Positions 9,638-17,932 of a DNA stretch of 64,000 bases are shown here, in pieces. The position numbers were made by a program, and so were the translations under genes. The stretch comes from Pseudomonas sp. L5B5. GTDB lineage: Bacteria > Pseudomonadota > Gammaproteobacteria > Pseudomonadales > Pseudomonadaceae. The DNA is taken from positions 4,712,001 through 4,776,000 of the forward strand of contig NZ_CP084742.1 in NCBI RefSeq assembly GCF_020520285.1, given 5' to 3'. Under the pieces are notes generated by a model. It worked only from the letters and a program-made list of their open reading frames with translations, had not been told where the DNA came from and made no database searches. How positions within the stretch are numbered: position 1 is the stretch's first letter; each line of letters begins with the position of its first letter.

Positions 9638-10585
9638 ATGTCCCAGGATTTCTACTTCTTGCTGCTGCCGGGGTTCTCGGCCATTGGCTTCATCTCGGCC
9701 ATCGAGCCGCTGCGGGTGGCCAACCGCTTTCGCGGCGAGCTGTATCGCTGGCATGTACTGAGTGCGGACGGCGGGGCAGTGCTGGCCAGCAACGGCATGT
9801 CGGTCAATGCCGAGGCGGCGCTGGAACCGTTGAAGAAGGGCGCCACCTTGCTGGTGGTGGCCGGCTTCGAGCCGTTGCAGTCTTTTACTGCGTCCCTGGA
9901 GCACTGGTTGCGCCGCCTGGATGGGGACGGCGTGAGCCTGGGCGGGATCGACACCGGCAGCGTGGTGCTGGCCGAGGCCGGGCTGCTGGAAGGGCACCGG
10001 GTCGCCCTGCACTGGGAGGCCATCGACGCGTTCAAGGAATCCTATCCGCAGCTGTGCGTCACCCAGGAGCTATTCGAGATCGACCGGCGGCGCATCAGCT
10101 CGGCCGGCGGCACGGCGTCCATCGACATGATGCTCGACCTGATCGGCCAGGCCCATGGCCCGCAGCTGGCGATCCAGGTCAGCGAGCAGTTCGTGCTGGG
10201 GCGCATCCGCCCGCGCAAGGACCACCAGCGCATGGAAGTCGCCAGCCGCTACGGCATCAGCAACAAGAAACTGGTGCAGGTGATCGGCGAGATGGAGCAG
10301 CACAGTGAACCGCCCCTGAGCACCCTGGCCCTGGCCGAGTCGGTCAGGATCACCCGGCGCCAGCTGGAGCGCCTGTTCCGCCTGCACCTCAACGACACCC
10401 CGAGCCGCTTCTATCTCGGGCTGCGCCTGGACAAGGCCCGCCAGCTGCTGCGCCAGACCGACCTGAGCGTGCTGGAGGTGAGCATTGCCTGCGGGTTCGA
10501 ATCGCCGTCCTACTTCACCCGCAGCTACCGGGCGCGTTTTGCCCGCTGCCCGCGGGAGGATCGGCAACAGCACCAGAAGGCCTGA
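9638..10585 (+). CDS. cdhR: CdhR, AraC/GlxA-family activator of carnitine catabolism
   Basis: A 315-residue regulator with an N-terminal DJ-1/PfpI-like sensor domain (FYFLLLPGFSAIGFISAIEPLRVANRF) and a C-terminal AraC DNA-binding domain (about residues 215-305). It is clearly related to GbdR in this window. In P. aeruginosa CdhR activates caiX-cdhCAB in response to carnitine, and here it is divergent from caiX. I place the start at ATG 9638 (MSQDFYF); the upstream signal is weak, and an in-frame GTG at 9605 would add 11 residues. Confidence 0.9.
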   Translation: MSQDFYFLLLPGFSAIGFISAIEPLRVANRFRGELYRWHVLSADGGAVLASNGMSVNAEAALEPLKKGATLLVVAGFEPLQSFTASLEHWLRRLDGDGVSLGGIDTGSVVLAEAGLLEGHRVALHWEAIDAFKESYPQLCVTQELFEIDRRRISSAGGTASIDMMLDLIGQAHGPQLAIQVSEQFVLGRIRPRKDHQRMEVASRYGISNKKLVQVIGEMEQHSEPPLSTLALAESVRITRRQLERLFRLHLNDTPSRFYLGLRLDKARQLLRQTDLSVLEVSIACGFESPSYFTRSYRARFARCPREDRQQHQKA

Positions 10586-10596
10586 GCCGCCCTATT

Positions 10597-10670
10597 GGTG
10601 GGAGCGAACTGGCTCGCGATGCAGGCAACCCGTTGGGCCAGTCGGATCGCCGCCTGCTCGCTCCTGCAGG
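10597..10670. repeat. REP-like inverted pair
   Basis: Variant of the GTAGGAGCGAGG family, with arms GGAGCGAACTGGCTCGCGAT and GATCGCCGCCTGCTCGCTCC. It lies between the convergent genes cdhR and the DUF3010 gene. Confidence 0.65.
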
Positions 10671-10678
10671 TACGCGGG

Positions 10679-11095
10679 CTACTTCTTCAGCAGCGCCGCG
10701 CAGGCTGCCTTGTAGGCTTCGTGCTGGTACTTGTTGAGGCTTGCCGGCAGCTCGAAGCCGTGCTTCTTGTGCTGGGCGGTGAGGGTCTGCGGCGACAGCA
10801 GCGTCACCTCGCAGTTGTCCAGCAACTGGAACACACCCTCGATCTTGAAGGTGGTGGGGCCGCCGGCGAACTCGCCTTTCTTGCTGCGCTTCTTGATGGC
10901 GATCCGGGTAATGCCCTGCTCGCGAATGAAATCCCGTACCTGATTGGCGAAGGCCCGCACGTTGGCCGCTTCATCGTCGTCTTCCAGGGCGATCTTCTTC
11001 ACCGCGATGGGCTGGTGTTCAAGCGTGCCGCCTTCCAGGGAGGCGAGGGCGAAGATGGCTTCGCTGCCCTTGATCTCGATACCGCAAATGCTCAT
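10679..11095 (-). CDS. DUF3010 family protein
   Basis: A 138-residue cytoplasmic protein of the DUF3010 family, widespread in gamma-proteobacteria and without known function. The opening MSICGIEIKGSEAIFALA and the core ITRIAIKKRSKKGEFAGG are the parts I recognise. The start is ATG 11095. It follows the antitoxin gene on the same strand with a short gap, but no functional link is evident. Confidence 0.75.
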   Translation of the reverse strand: MSICGIEIKGSEAIFALASLEGGTLEHQPIAVKKIALEDDDEAANVRAFANQVRDFIREQGITRIAIKKRSKKGEFAGGPTTFKIEGVFQLLDNCEVTLLSPQTLTAQHKKHGFELPASLNKYQHEAYKAACAALLKK

Positions 11096-11132
11096 GGGGA
11101 ATCCTTGTGAAAATCGTTGGATGGTGCGCAGC

Positions 11133-11459
11133 TTACAGCTCCAGCTGGTCGGCGCGAATGCCGAAGGCCGCGGCGATCCGCTCGCGGGTGGTGCGGCGCG
11201 GCCGAGAAACGCTTTCCTGCTGGGCGTAGGCCGACTGGGAGATACCCAGGCGGTTGGCGACCTGTTCCTGGGTCAGGTGCAGGTGCTCGCGCCAGGCGCG
11301 GATTGGCGTGGCGCCGTCGACCATGCGGCTAACCACGTCATGGGGGATCAGGTCGGCCTGGCCGTACTGTTCCAGGTATTGCTCGTAGGGGATCACCACG
11401 AAGGCAGGCTTGCCGTCCGGGCCATGGATGATCTGGATGTCAGTAGGTACGTTCGTCAC
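11133..11459 (-). CDS. HTH-domain antitoxin (HigA/RelB-type)
   Basis: A 108-residue protein with an N-terminal segment PAFVVIPYEQYLEQ like toxin-binding parts of antitoxins, and a C-terminal Cro/C1 helix-turn-helix (about residues 55-105; LTQEQVANRLGISQSAYAQQE). Such proteins bind a RelE/ParE toxin and repress their own operon. The start is GTG 11459, inside the last 20 bp of the toxin reading frame, a usual arrangement for toxin-first modules. The linked toxin is broken, so this antitoxin may now be solitary. Confidence 0.8.
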   Translation of the reverse strand: MTNVPTDIQIIHGPDGKPAFVVIPYEQYLEQYGQADLIPHDVVSRMVDGATPIRAWREHLHLTQEQVANRLGISQSAYAQQESVSRPRRTTRERIAAAFGIRADQLEL

Positions 11460-11694
11460 GTTTCTTGACCTCTTGGATACTGACGATATGGATCGCTGCG
11501 TCCCAGTCGAACAGAACGCGATACTGGCCCACCCTTAGGCGATAGGCATAGGCATGGCCGGATAGGGCCTTGACGTTGCCGGTGGCCGGCATACCGGCCA
11601 GCAGGGAAACTGCATCGCGAATTCGGATCTGGTGCTCGTTGTGCAATCGCAGCAGTTGCTTGACCGCTTTTCTGCTCTACAGGATCTCGTTCAT
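11440..11694 (-). pseudogene. RelE/ParE-type toxin with an in-frame TAG at codon 6
   Basis: From ATG 11694 the frame reads MNEIL, then TAG at 11679-11677, then SRKAVKQLLRLHNEHQ and onward through GHAYAYRLRVGQYRVLFDW to KKRDERTY. This is a normal RelE/ParE toxin of about 84 codons. Relatives commonly have tryptophan after the first five residues, so one TGG-to-TAG change explains the break. A shorter product could start at TTG 11646 (68 residues) but would lack the first helix. The antitoxin gene downstream is intact. Confidence 0.72.
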
Positions 11695-11792
11695 GGCGAC
11701 TGTATAAGTCTTTAATAAGGATTTCTAATCCTTGCTTATATTTCCCCGCCAGCCATGGCCGCAACCTTGTCCCTTTGTTGCCCGAGCGGGCT

Positions 11793-12707
11793 CTACCAGG
11801 TGGTGGACTGGCCGCGCCGGTCCACTTCATACACCTTGTGCTTGAGCAGGCGCTCCTTGAGCCAGCGCTCGGCCTTGCCCATCACCCGCTGGCGGGCCCA
11901 GAGCAGGTCGACACCCACCAGCCAGTCGGTGTGGGGGTAGGCGCCCAGTTGCAACTCCACCAGCTCGCCGCTGGCCAGTTCGCGCTGGATCAGTTGCCGC
12001 GGCAGGGTCGCCCAACCGAGGCCGGCGCGGACCATTTCCAGCAGCGCCAGGTAATTCTCCGCTTGCCACAACTGGGTAGCCCGCAGGTACTCGCTGCTGG
12101 GCAGCTTCTCGGCATGGGCGCTGAAAGCCAGGCGCCGGTGCACATGCAGGTCGTCGAAGGTCACGGTGTCCAGGTGCGCCAGGGGATGCTGCGGATGGCA
12201 GACGTGCAACATGATCAGCTTGCCCAGTTGCTGGAACTCCAGCTCCTGGGGATAACCCGGCTGGGAGAAAGCGACCCCCAGCACCGCTTCGCCCCGAGCC
12301 ACCAGTTCACTGGCGTCCCCTGAAAGGGGGTGGCGGATCATCAGGTCGACGTAGGGAAAGGCCTGCTCGAACTCGTGCAACACCGGTATCAGTGGGCCGT
12401 AAGGGGTCTCGATAACAAGTGACAGGCGCGGCTCGACCACCTCCGACAGGCAGTCGGCGTGGGCCTGCAGGGTCAGGCAGCGCTCCATCACTGCCTCGGC
12501 CTGCAGCAGCATCTTCTGCCCGGCGGCGGTCAGTACCGGGGTGCGCGCCGAGCGATCGAACAGCTCCACCCCCAGGTCGGTTTCCAGATTGCCGATGGCC
12601 ACGCTGACCGTGGACTGGGTCTTGCCCAGCTTGCGCGCCGCCGCGGAGAACGATCCGCTTTGCGCCGCCTGGACGAACATCTGCAGTTGATCGAGTGAAA
12701 AGCGCAT
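11793..12707 (-). CDS. LysR-family transcriptional regulator
   Basis: A 304-residue LysR regulator with an N-terminal winged helix-turn-helix (residues 1-60; MRFSLDQLQMFVQAAQSGSFSAAARKLGKTQSTVSVAIGNLE) and a periplasmic-binding-protein-like effector domain. I chose ATG 12707; the frame continues 26 codons upstream, but that part covers the intergenic palindrome. It is divergent from a purine permease gene, and a palindrome of LysR type lies between them, so it probably controls the permease-deaminase-transthyretin genes. Confidence 0.85.
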   Translation of the reverse strand: MRFSLDQLQMFVQAAQSGSFSAAARKLGKTQSTVSVAIGNLETDLGVELFDRSARTPVLTAAGQKMLLQAEAVMERCLTLQAHADCLSEVVEPRLSLVIETPYGPLIPVLHEFEQAFPYVDLMIRHPLSGDASELVARGEAVLGVAFSQPGYPQELEFQQLGKLIMLHVCHPQHPLAHLDTVTFDDLHVHRRLAFSAHAEKLPSSEYLRATQLWQAENYLALLEMVRAGLGWATLPRQLIQRELASGELVELQLGAYPHTDWLVGVDLLWARQRVMGKAERWLKERLLKHKVYEVDRRGQSTTW

Positions 12708-12736
12708 CGGATTTATCGCTCTTGGCTGGGGTTTAT

Positions 12737-12755
12737 CTATCGTAAAAAACGATAG
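12737..12755. promoter_or_regulatory. Palindromic operator candidate for the LysR regulator
   Basis: A perfect inverted repeat, CTATCGT-AAAAA-ACGATAG, lies 30 bp from the regulator start and about 130 bp from the permease start. It has the LysR T-N11-A layout in AT-rich DNA. Confidence 0.6.
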
Positions 12756-12883
12756 CTGCTGATTTGTTTCATCGTATTCAAGCACAGATCATGCCCCCCG
12801 ACGTCCGAACTTCCTGCCTGGGGTTCGCCCCCGGATGCCTGCCAGAACAACAACAAAAGCTGCACCTTCAGGAGACACAAGCC

Positions 12884-14215
12884 ATGAGCCTCAAACGCGT
12901 TCATCCGGTGGATGAAATCTTGCCCCTGCGCCAACTGTTCACGTTCGGCCTGCAACACGTTCTGGTGATGTACGCCGGAGCGGTGGCGGTGCCCTTGATT
13001 CTGGGCAGTGCCCTGGGGCTGACCTCGGCCCAAGTGGTGATGCTGATCAATGCCAACCTGCTGACTTCCGGCATTGCCACGTTGATCCAGACCCTGGGTT
13101 TCTGGCGCTTTGGCGCGCGCTTGCCGATGATCCAGGGCTGCTCGTTCATCGCCCTGGCTCCGATGATCATGATCGGCAAGGAATTCGGCCTTACCGAAGT
13201 GTTCGGCGCGGTGATCGCCGCCGGCGCCATCACCATTGCCCTGGCACCGGTCTTCAGCCGCTTGCTGCGTTTCTTTCCGCCGGTAGTGATCGGCAGCCTG
13301 ATCACCATCATCGGTATTTCGCTGATGCCCGCGGCGGCGATCTGGCTCGGGGGTGGCAACCCATCGGCGGAGAGCTTCGGCGCCCCGGCCAACCTGTTGC
13401 TGGGGCTGGCCACGGTGACGGTGACCCTGGTGATCTACGCCAAGTTCTCCGGTTTTATCGGCAACCTCAGTGTGTTGATCGGCTTGTTCGTGGGCAGCTT
13501 GATTGCCGCAGCCTTCGGCATGACCCACTTTGGCCAGGTGAGCAGCGCCGCCTGGTTTGAACTCAGCCCGCCGATGGCGTTTGGTACACCGCAGTTCTCG
13601 CTGATGCCGATCCTGGTGATGACCCTGGCGATGCTGGTGATCATGGCCGAGACCACGGGTAACTGCCTGGCCATCGGCAAGCTCACCGGCAAGCCCACCA
13701 CCCAGCGCACCCTGGGGGACGCCTTTCGTGCCGACGGCCTGTCCACCATGCTCGGGGGCCTGTTCAACAGCTTTCCCTACAACGCCTTCACCCAGAACAC
13801 CGGGTTGATTGCGCTTTCCAACGTGCGCAGCCGCTACGTGGTGGCCGCTGCGGGGGCGATCATGGTGCTGATGGGGCTGTTTCCCAAGCTGGGGGCGCTG
13901 ATCGCCGCAGTGCCGACGCCGGTGCTCGGCGGCTGCGCCATCGTGATGTTTGGCATGACCACCGTTGCCGGCATCCAGGAACTGTCGCGGGTCACGTTCG
14001 AGGGGACCCGCAACGGCATCATCGTCGCGGTGTCGGTGAGTGTCGGGGTCTTGCCGATGTCCTTCCCGGCGTTGTTCGAGCATGCCGGCGGCGCCCTCAA
14101 GCTGGTGCTGGAAAGCGGCATCTTCCTCGGTGCGATCACTGCCATCGTGCTCAACATCCTGCTTAATCCGCAAACCCGCGAAGCCGTCCCGGCGGGCGCC
14201 GAACTCAACGACTGA
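12884..14215 (+). CDS. NCS2-family purine/xanthine permease
   Basis: Inner-membrane nucleobase:cation symporter-2 of 443 residues with about 12-14 hydrophobic segments. Family signatures include FGLQHVLVMYAGAVAVPLILGSALGL at the N-terminus and the substrate-site region VIMAETTGNCLAIGKLTGKP followed by FNSFPYNAFTQNTGLI. The substrate is probably a purine (xanthine, urate or guanine). ATG 12884 follows AGGAGA. Downstream lie a deaminase and a transthyretin-like gene, consistent with purine uptake and breakdown. Confidence 0.88.
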   Translation: MSLKRVHPVDEILPLRQLFTFGLQHVLVMYAGAVAVPLILGSALGLTSAQVVMLINANLLTSGIATLIQTLGFWRFGARLPMIQGCSFIALAPMIMIGKEFGLTEVFGAVIAAGAITIALAPVFSRLLRFFPPVVIGSLITIIGISLMPAAAIWLGGGNPSAESFGAPANLLLGLATVTVTLVIYAKFSGFIGNLSVLIGLFVGSLIAAAFGMTHFGQVSSAAWFELSPPMAFGTPQFSLMPILVMTLAMLVIMAETTGNCLAIGKLTGKPTTQRTLGDAFRADGLSTMLGGLFNSFPYNAFTQNTGLIALSNVRSRYVVAAAGAIMVLMGLFPKLGALIAAVPTPVLGGCAIVMFGMTTVAGIQELSRVTFEGTRNGIIVAVSVSVGVLPMSFPALFEHAGGALKLVLESGIFLGAITAIVLNILLNPQTREAVPAGAELND

Positions 14216-14226
14216 AAGGTTTTATC

Positions 14227-14256
14227 TCCCGTCCTGATGCAGGGCGGGATTCTTTT
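14227..14256 (+). terminator. Weak terminator-like hairpin after the permease
   Basis: TCCCGTCCTG and CAGGGCGGGA pair (one G-U) around a three-base loop, followed by TTCTTTT. It may lower, rather than stop, read-through into the deaminase gene. Confidence 0.5.
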
Positions 14257-14277
14257 GCATGCCCTAAGGAGGTCGAC

Positions 14278-14787
14278 ATGACCCGCTTCACTTCTCTTGT
14301 ACCTACCGGCGTTACCGAGCTGGACCTGCAACTGCTGCGCCAGAGTATCGAACTGGCCGAGGCAGCCAAGGCACGCGGTCGCCACCCGTTCGCCGCGCTG
14401 GTGGCCGACCGCGACGGCAAGGTCATCGCCAGCGCCGGCAATAACTCGATGCCGCCCGAAGGAGATCCCACCCAGCACGCCGAGCTTGCCGCGGCGGCCA
14501 TGGCCGCGAAGGTCCTCAGCCCGCAGGACCTGGGCCAGTGCACGCTCTACACCAGTGCCGAGCCATGCTGCATGTGCTCGGGGGCGATCTATTGGACCGG
14601 TATCGGCCGGGTGGTCTATGCGCTCTCGGAGCATGCCTTGCTGGGCCTGACCGGCGATCACCCGGAAAACCCGACCTTCTCCCTGCCATGCCGCGAGGTG
14701 TTTGCCCGTGGGCAACGGCAGATCCCGGTGTTCGGGCCGATGCTGGAGGAGGAGGCGGCCCAGGCCCATGTGGGGTTCTGGAAGTGA
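14278..14787 (+). CDS. Nucleoside/guanine deaminase (CDA superfamily)
   Basis: A 169-residue zinc-dependent deaminase. The catalytic HAE motif (QHAELAAAAM, about residue 62) and the zinc ligands in SAEPCCMCSGAIYW (about residues 97-110) are intact. The C-terminal part resembles guanine deaminases of the GuaD/CDA type rather than TadA. The context (purine permease, transthyretin-like protein) favours a free purine such as guanine as substrate. The start is ATG 14278 behind AAGGAGG. The stop overlaps the next start by GTGA. Confidence 0.83.
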   Translation: MTRFTSLVPTGVTELDLQLLRQSIELAEAAKARGRHPFAALVADRDGKVIASAGNNSMPPEGDPTQHAELAAAAMAAKVLSPQDLGQCTLYTSAEPCCMCSGAIYWTGIGRVVYALSEHALLGLTGDHPENPTFSLPCREVFARGQRQIPVFGPMLEEEAAQAHVGFWK

Positions 14788-15134
14788 GCGCCGGGGTTTC
14801 CATCCATGTGGTGGATGTGGCCAGCGGCAAGGTCGCCGAGGGGCTGATGGTCAGCATCGAGCGGGTGGACGGCGAAACGCTGTGCCGAGCAGCGATTGCC
14901 GGCAATGGCCTGCTGCCGGGGCTGCGGGAACTGGCGCCGGTACTCACCCCGGGGGTCTATGAGCTGCGCCTGGAGGTCGCCAACTACTACCGGGCCCAGG
15001 GCCAGGTCCTGCCCGAGGTGCCTTTTCTTGATGTACTGGTCTACCGCTTCGGCCTCGACGATGTGCGCCAGCACTATCACTTGCCATTCAAGCTGACGGC
15101 CTGGGGACTTTCCTGTTTCCGCGGCGGTGCCTGA
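14784..15134 (+). CDS. Transthyretin-like protein (5-hydroxyisourate hydrolase family) lacking catalytic residues
   Basis: A 116-residue transthyretin-fold protein starting at GTG 14784, overlapping the deaminase stop and so translationally coupled. The N-terminal IHVVDVASGKVAEGL and the C-terminal QHYHLPFKLTAWG match hydroxyisourate hydrolases (UraH), which act after urate oxidation. His8 and His99 are in the right places. The arginine of the usual N-x-D-G-R motif is Leu43 here, and the terminal YRGS reads FRGG, so the catalytic arginine and serine are absent. It may bind or process a different ligand. Confidence 0.72.
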   Translation: MSAGVSIHVVDVASGKVAEGLMVSIERVDGETLCRAAIAGNGLLPGLRELAPVLTPGVYELRLEVANYYRAQGQVLPEVPFLDVLVYRFGLDDVRQHYHLPFKLTAWGLSCFRGGA

Positions 15135-15180
15135 GACCCGTGGTTCCACTGCGGCGTCCCTCCCATGGCGCCGCATCTTT

Positions 15181-15229
15181 GATCCGCCGCTGCTGCGGCG
15201 TTCCCTGCACAGGGCGGCGGATCTTTTTT
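15181..15229 (+). terminator. Rho-independent terminator
   Basis: GATCCGCCGC pairs with GCGGCGGATC (10 bp), followed directly by six T residues. It closes the permease-deaminase-transthyretin unit. Confidence 0.85.
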
Positions 15230-15320
15230 GATGCCTGATACGCGCTGGGCCGGGCTGCTCCTCTTGGAATGCAGGCGTGCCGGCCTGTGCCCGATCCACA
15301 ACAATAAAAAGAGGATGCAC

Positions 15321-16124
15321 ATGATGGTGGCAAAAGTATCGACCCTGCTGATCCTGGCACTGCTGGCCCCGGTGGCCCTGGCGGGGGATGACGGCCCGCT
15401 GCTCTGGCACAACGAAAGCCTGAGCTATCTGTACGGCAAGAACTTCCGGGTCAACCCGGAAAACCAGCAGACCTTCACCTTCGAACATGCCAGTGCCTGG
15501 AGCTGGGGCGATGTGTTCTTTTTCGTCGACCAGATCAATTACCAGGGCAAACCCGACTCGGGAGCCGGGCAGGAGACCTACTACGGTGAGCTGCAACCGC
15601 GCTTGAGCCTGGGCAAGCTGTCCGCACGCGACTGGTCGCTGGGGCCGATCAAGGATGTGCTGCTGGCCAGTGCCTACGAGTTCGGCGAAGGCGATACCAA
15701 GGCCTATCTACTCGGGCCGGGGTTCGACCTGGCGATCCCGGGCTTCGATTACTTCCAGCTCAACTTCTATTACCGCAAGCCCGATGGCGATCGGGTGCCG
15801 CCCGGGGCCTGGCAGGTTACTCCGTCCTGGTCGCTGACCCTGCCGCTGGGGCGCTCGGACCTGTTGATCGACGGCTACATAGACTGGGTGGTGAACAGCA
15901 AGAAAGCGGGTTCCGGCCGCCGGGATCAGAACGACTATCACAGCAACCTGCACATCAATCCGCAGATCAAGTACGACCTGGGCAAGTTCTTCGGCTATGC
16001 CCCCCGGCATCTCTACGCCGGTGTCGAATACGACTATTGGTCGAACAAGTACGGGATCAAGGATTCAGCGGCCTTCGGCACCGACCAGGACACCTTCAGC
16101 CTGCTGCTCAAATATCACTTCTGA
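15321..16124 (+). CDS. Tsx-like outer-membrane nucleoside channel
   Basis: A 267-residue outer-membrane beta-barrel with a signal peptide (MMVAKVSTLLILALLAPVALA). The pattern of alternating aromatic strands (LLWHNESLSYLYGKNF, DVFFFVDQINY) and the terminal phenylalanine (LLLKYHF) fit the Tsx/OmpK family. I chose ATG 15321 because GAGG lies six bases upstream. It follows the purine cluster after a terminator and may supply nucleosides or bases to that permease; this is inferred from position. Confidence 0.78.
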   Translation: MMVAKVSTLLILALLAPVALAGDDGPLLWHNESLSYLYGKNFRVNPENQQTFTFEHASAWSWGDVFFFVDQINYQGKPDSGAGQETYYGELQPRLSLGKLSARDWSLGPIKDVLLASAYEFGEGDTKAYLLGPGFDLAIPGFDYFQLNFYYRKPDGDRVPPGAWQVTPSWSLTLPLGRSDLLIDGYIDWVVNSKKAGSGRRDQNDYHSNLHINPQIKYDLGKFFGYAPRHLYAGVEYDYWSNKYGIKDSAAFGTDQDTFSLLLKYHF

Positions 16125-16150
16125 GGTGGCCGGGAGCCCGGTGGCGGTAA

Positions 16151-16555
16151 TCACTCCTGGGCGATGGACTCGATGAACTCCGAGCGTTCGTCGCTCATGC
16201 GTGCCAGGCAGTCGTTGCTGGCGATGTTGTAGGCCTTGCTGCCGGGCTTGGCCGGGAAGGATTCCACCGCGCAGTCGGCGTCGCGCTGCTTCTGCCACGA
16301 CTGCTGGGCAGCCTTGACCTTGGCGGTAATGTCGGCCAATTGGGCCTTGTCGTTGCCGTACAAGGTACCCAGGCGCTCCAGCAGGCTCTGTACGTTGTCA
16401 CTGAGCAACTGCTCGGCGGTGGTCTTGTTGTAGGTCGCGCATTCCAGGGTCTGCACGTCGTTTTCAACACCATCGCAGGGAGAACTGTCGGTTTCTTCGG
16501 CCGCCTGTATCCCGCTCGCCATGAGTACCAAGGCCAGGAAGATCGGTTTCTTCAT
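16151..16555 (-). CDS. LprI/DUF1311-type secreted protein
   Basis: A 134-residue periplasmic protein with a signal peptide (MKKPIFLALVLMASGIQA). The mature part matches the LprI/DUF1311 pattern: CDGVENDVQTLECATY early, LQSWQKQRDADC-like sequence in the centre (read as QQSWQKQRDADCAVE), and a late NDCLARMSDER. Members include lysozyme-inhibitor-like proteins, but activity cannot be deduced. The start ATG 16555 precedes the signal peptide; the frame stays open far upstream as a shadow of the opposite strand. Confidence 0.78.
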   Translation of the reverse strand: MKKPIFLALVLMASGIQAAEETDSSPCDGVENDVQTLECATYNKTTAEQLLSDNVQSLLERLGTLYGNDKAQLADITAKVKAAQQSWQKQRDADCAVESFPAKPGSKAYNIASNDCLARMSDERSEFIESIAQE

Positions 16556-16670
16556 TGCAGCGCTGCCCCCTAATCCAGTGAAGCTTTCGTTGAAGCGGCG
16601 AATTCTGGCCCAAGGTTCCGCTAAAGAACAGAGGTGCGGACAACCCTCCATCCGCTGCTTTGTCGGCCCT

Positions 16671-16696
16671 TGACGCTTTCGGCAATTCCCCTGTCG
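16671..16696 (+). promoter_or_regulatory. Candidate GbdR site upstream of the dgcAB operon
   Basis: TGACG at 16671 and TGTCG at 16692 are direct repeats 21 bp apart, about 100 bp before the first gene. The same spacing recurs before glyA and gbcA. The link to GbdR is inference from the known regulon. Confidence 0.45.
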
Positions 16697-16795
16697 TTTT
16701 TGCACCGGGGCCCCCTGGTCCTCAAGCATATGCTGGCCCCAAAGCGCCGGCAGACGATTCGGCGCAGGAATCGCCAGATAAAAGGGGACAGCCTG

Positions 16796-17773
16796 ATGAG
16801 CCCAGCCGAACTGCACGCCGACAGCATCGTTATCGATGGTCTGATCATTGCCAAATGGAACCGCGAACTGTTCGAGGACATGCGCAAGGGCGGCCTGACC
16901 GCGGCCAACTGCACGGTGTCGGTCTGGGAGGGTTTCAAGGCCACCGTCGACCAGATCGCCGCCAGCCAGAAGCTGATCCGCGACAACAGCGACCTGGTGA
17001 TGCCGGTGCGCACCACCGCCGACATCCGTCGGGCCAAGGAGCAGGGCAAGACCGGCATCCTCTTCGGCTTCCAGAACGCCCATGCCTTCGAAGACCAGAT
17101 CGGCTACGTGGACGTGTTCAAGCAGCTGGGCGTGGGCATCGTGCAGATGTGCTACAACACCCAGAACCTGGTGGGCACCGGCTGCTACGAGCGTGATGGC
17201 GGGCTCTCGGGCTTCGGTCGCGAGATCGTCGCCGAGATGAACCGTGTCGGCATCATGTGCGACCTGTCCCACGTCGGCTCCAAGACCAGCGAGGAAGTCA
17301 TCCTCGAATCGAAGAAGCCGGTCTGCTACTCCCACTGCCTGCCTTCGGGCCTCAAGGAACACCCGCGCAACAAGTCCGATGCCGAACTGAAGTTCATCGC
17401 CGACCACGGCGGTTTCGTCGGCGTGACCATGTTCGCGCCGTTCCTGGCCAAGGGTATCGACTCGACCATCGACGACTACGCCGAGGCCATCGAGTACACC
17501 ATGAACATCGTCGGTGAAGACGCCATCGGCATCGGCACCGACTTCACCCAGGGGCATGGCCAGGACTTCTTCGAGTACCTGACCCACGACAAGGGCTACG
17601 CCCGGCGCCTGACCAACTTCGGCAAGATCATCAACCCGCTGGGCATCCGCACCGTGGGCGAATTCCCCAACCTCACCGAGACCCTGCTCAAGCGCGGCCA
17701 CTCCGAGCGCGTGGTGCGCAAGATCATGGGCGAGAACTGGGTGAATGTGCTCAAGGACGTCTGGGGCGAATAA
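16796..17773 (+). CDS. Membrane-dipeptidase-like (peptidase M19 family) protein
   Basis: A 325-residue metallohydrolase of the renal dipeptidase family and first gene of the dimethylglycine operon (PA5396 equivalent). Motifs include DSIVIDGLIIAKWNRELFEDM at the start, FGFQNAHAFEDQ, CDLSHVGSKTSEEVI and GIGTDFTQGHGQDF. The usual zinc-binding DGHND near the N-terminus reads DGLIIAKWN here, so metal binding may differ from true dipeptidases. ATG 16796 follows AAAGGGGA. A role in betaine or dimethylglycine breakdown is suggested only by position. Confidence 0.82.
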   Translation: MSPAELHADSIVIDGLIIAKWNRELFEDMRKGGLTAANCTVSVWEGFKATVDQIAASQKLIRDNSDLVMPVRTTADIRRAKEQGKTGILFGFQNAHAFEDQIGYVDVFKQLGVGIVQMCYNTQNLVGTGCYERDGGLSGFGREIVAEMNRVGIMCDLSHVGSKTSEEVILESKKPVCYSHCLPSGLKEHPRNKSDAELKFIADHGGFVGVTMFAPFLAKGIDSTIDDYAEAIEYTMNIVGEDAIGIGTDFTQGHGQDFFEYLTHDKGYARRLTNFGKIINPLGIRTVGEFPNLTETLLKRGHSERVVRKIMGENWVNVLKDVWGE

Positions 17774-17796
17774 GGCCAACCACTCACTGAACCGTT

Positions 17797-17898
17797 GTAG
17801 CCGCTGCCAAGGCACGAGGCTGCGCCAGGCTGCGTAGCGGCCCCAGGGCGGCGGTCCTGCGGACACGCATCGCAGCCTCGTGCCTCGGCAGCGGCTAC
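17797..17898. repeat. REP-like inverted pair (GTAGCCGCTGCC family)
   Basis: Two 28-bp arms, starting GTAGCCGCTGCC and ending GGCAGCGGCTAC, match at 27 of 28 positions and enclose about 46 bp. The element lies inside the dgc operon between the dipeptidase and DUF5943 genes. Relatives lie at 32469, 40772 and 50112. Confidence 0.85.
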
Positions 17899-17932
17899 AT
17901 GACCTACCTACTGAATTCCGGAGTTTTGAACC

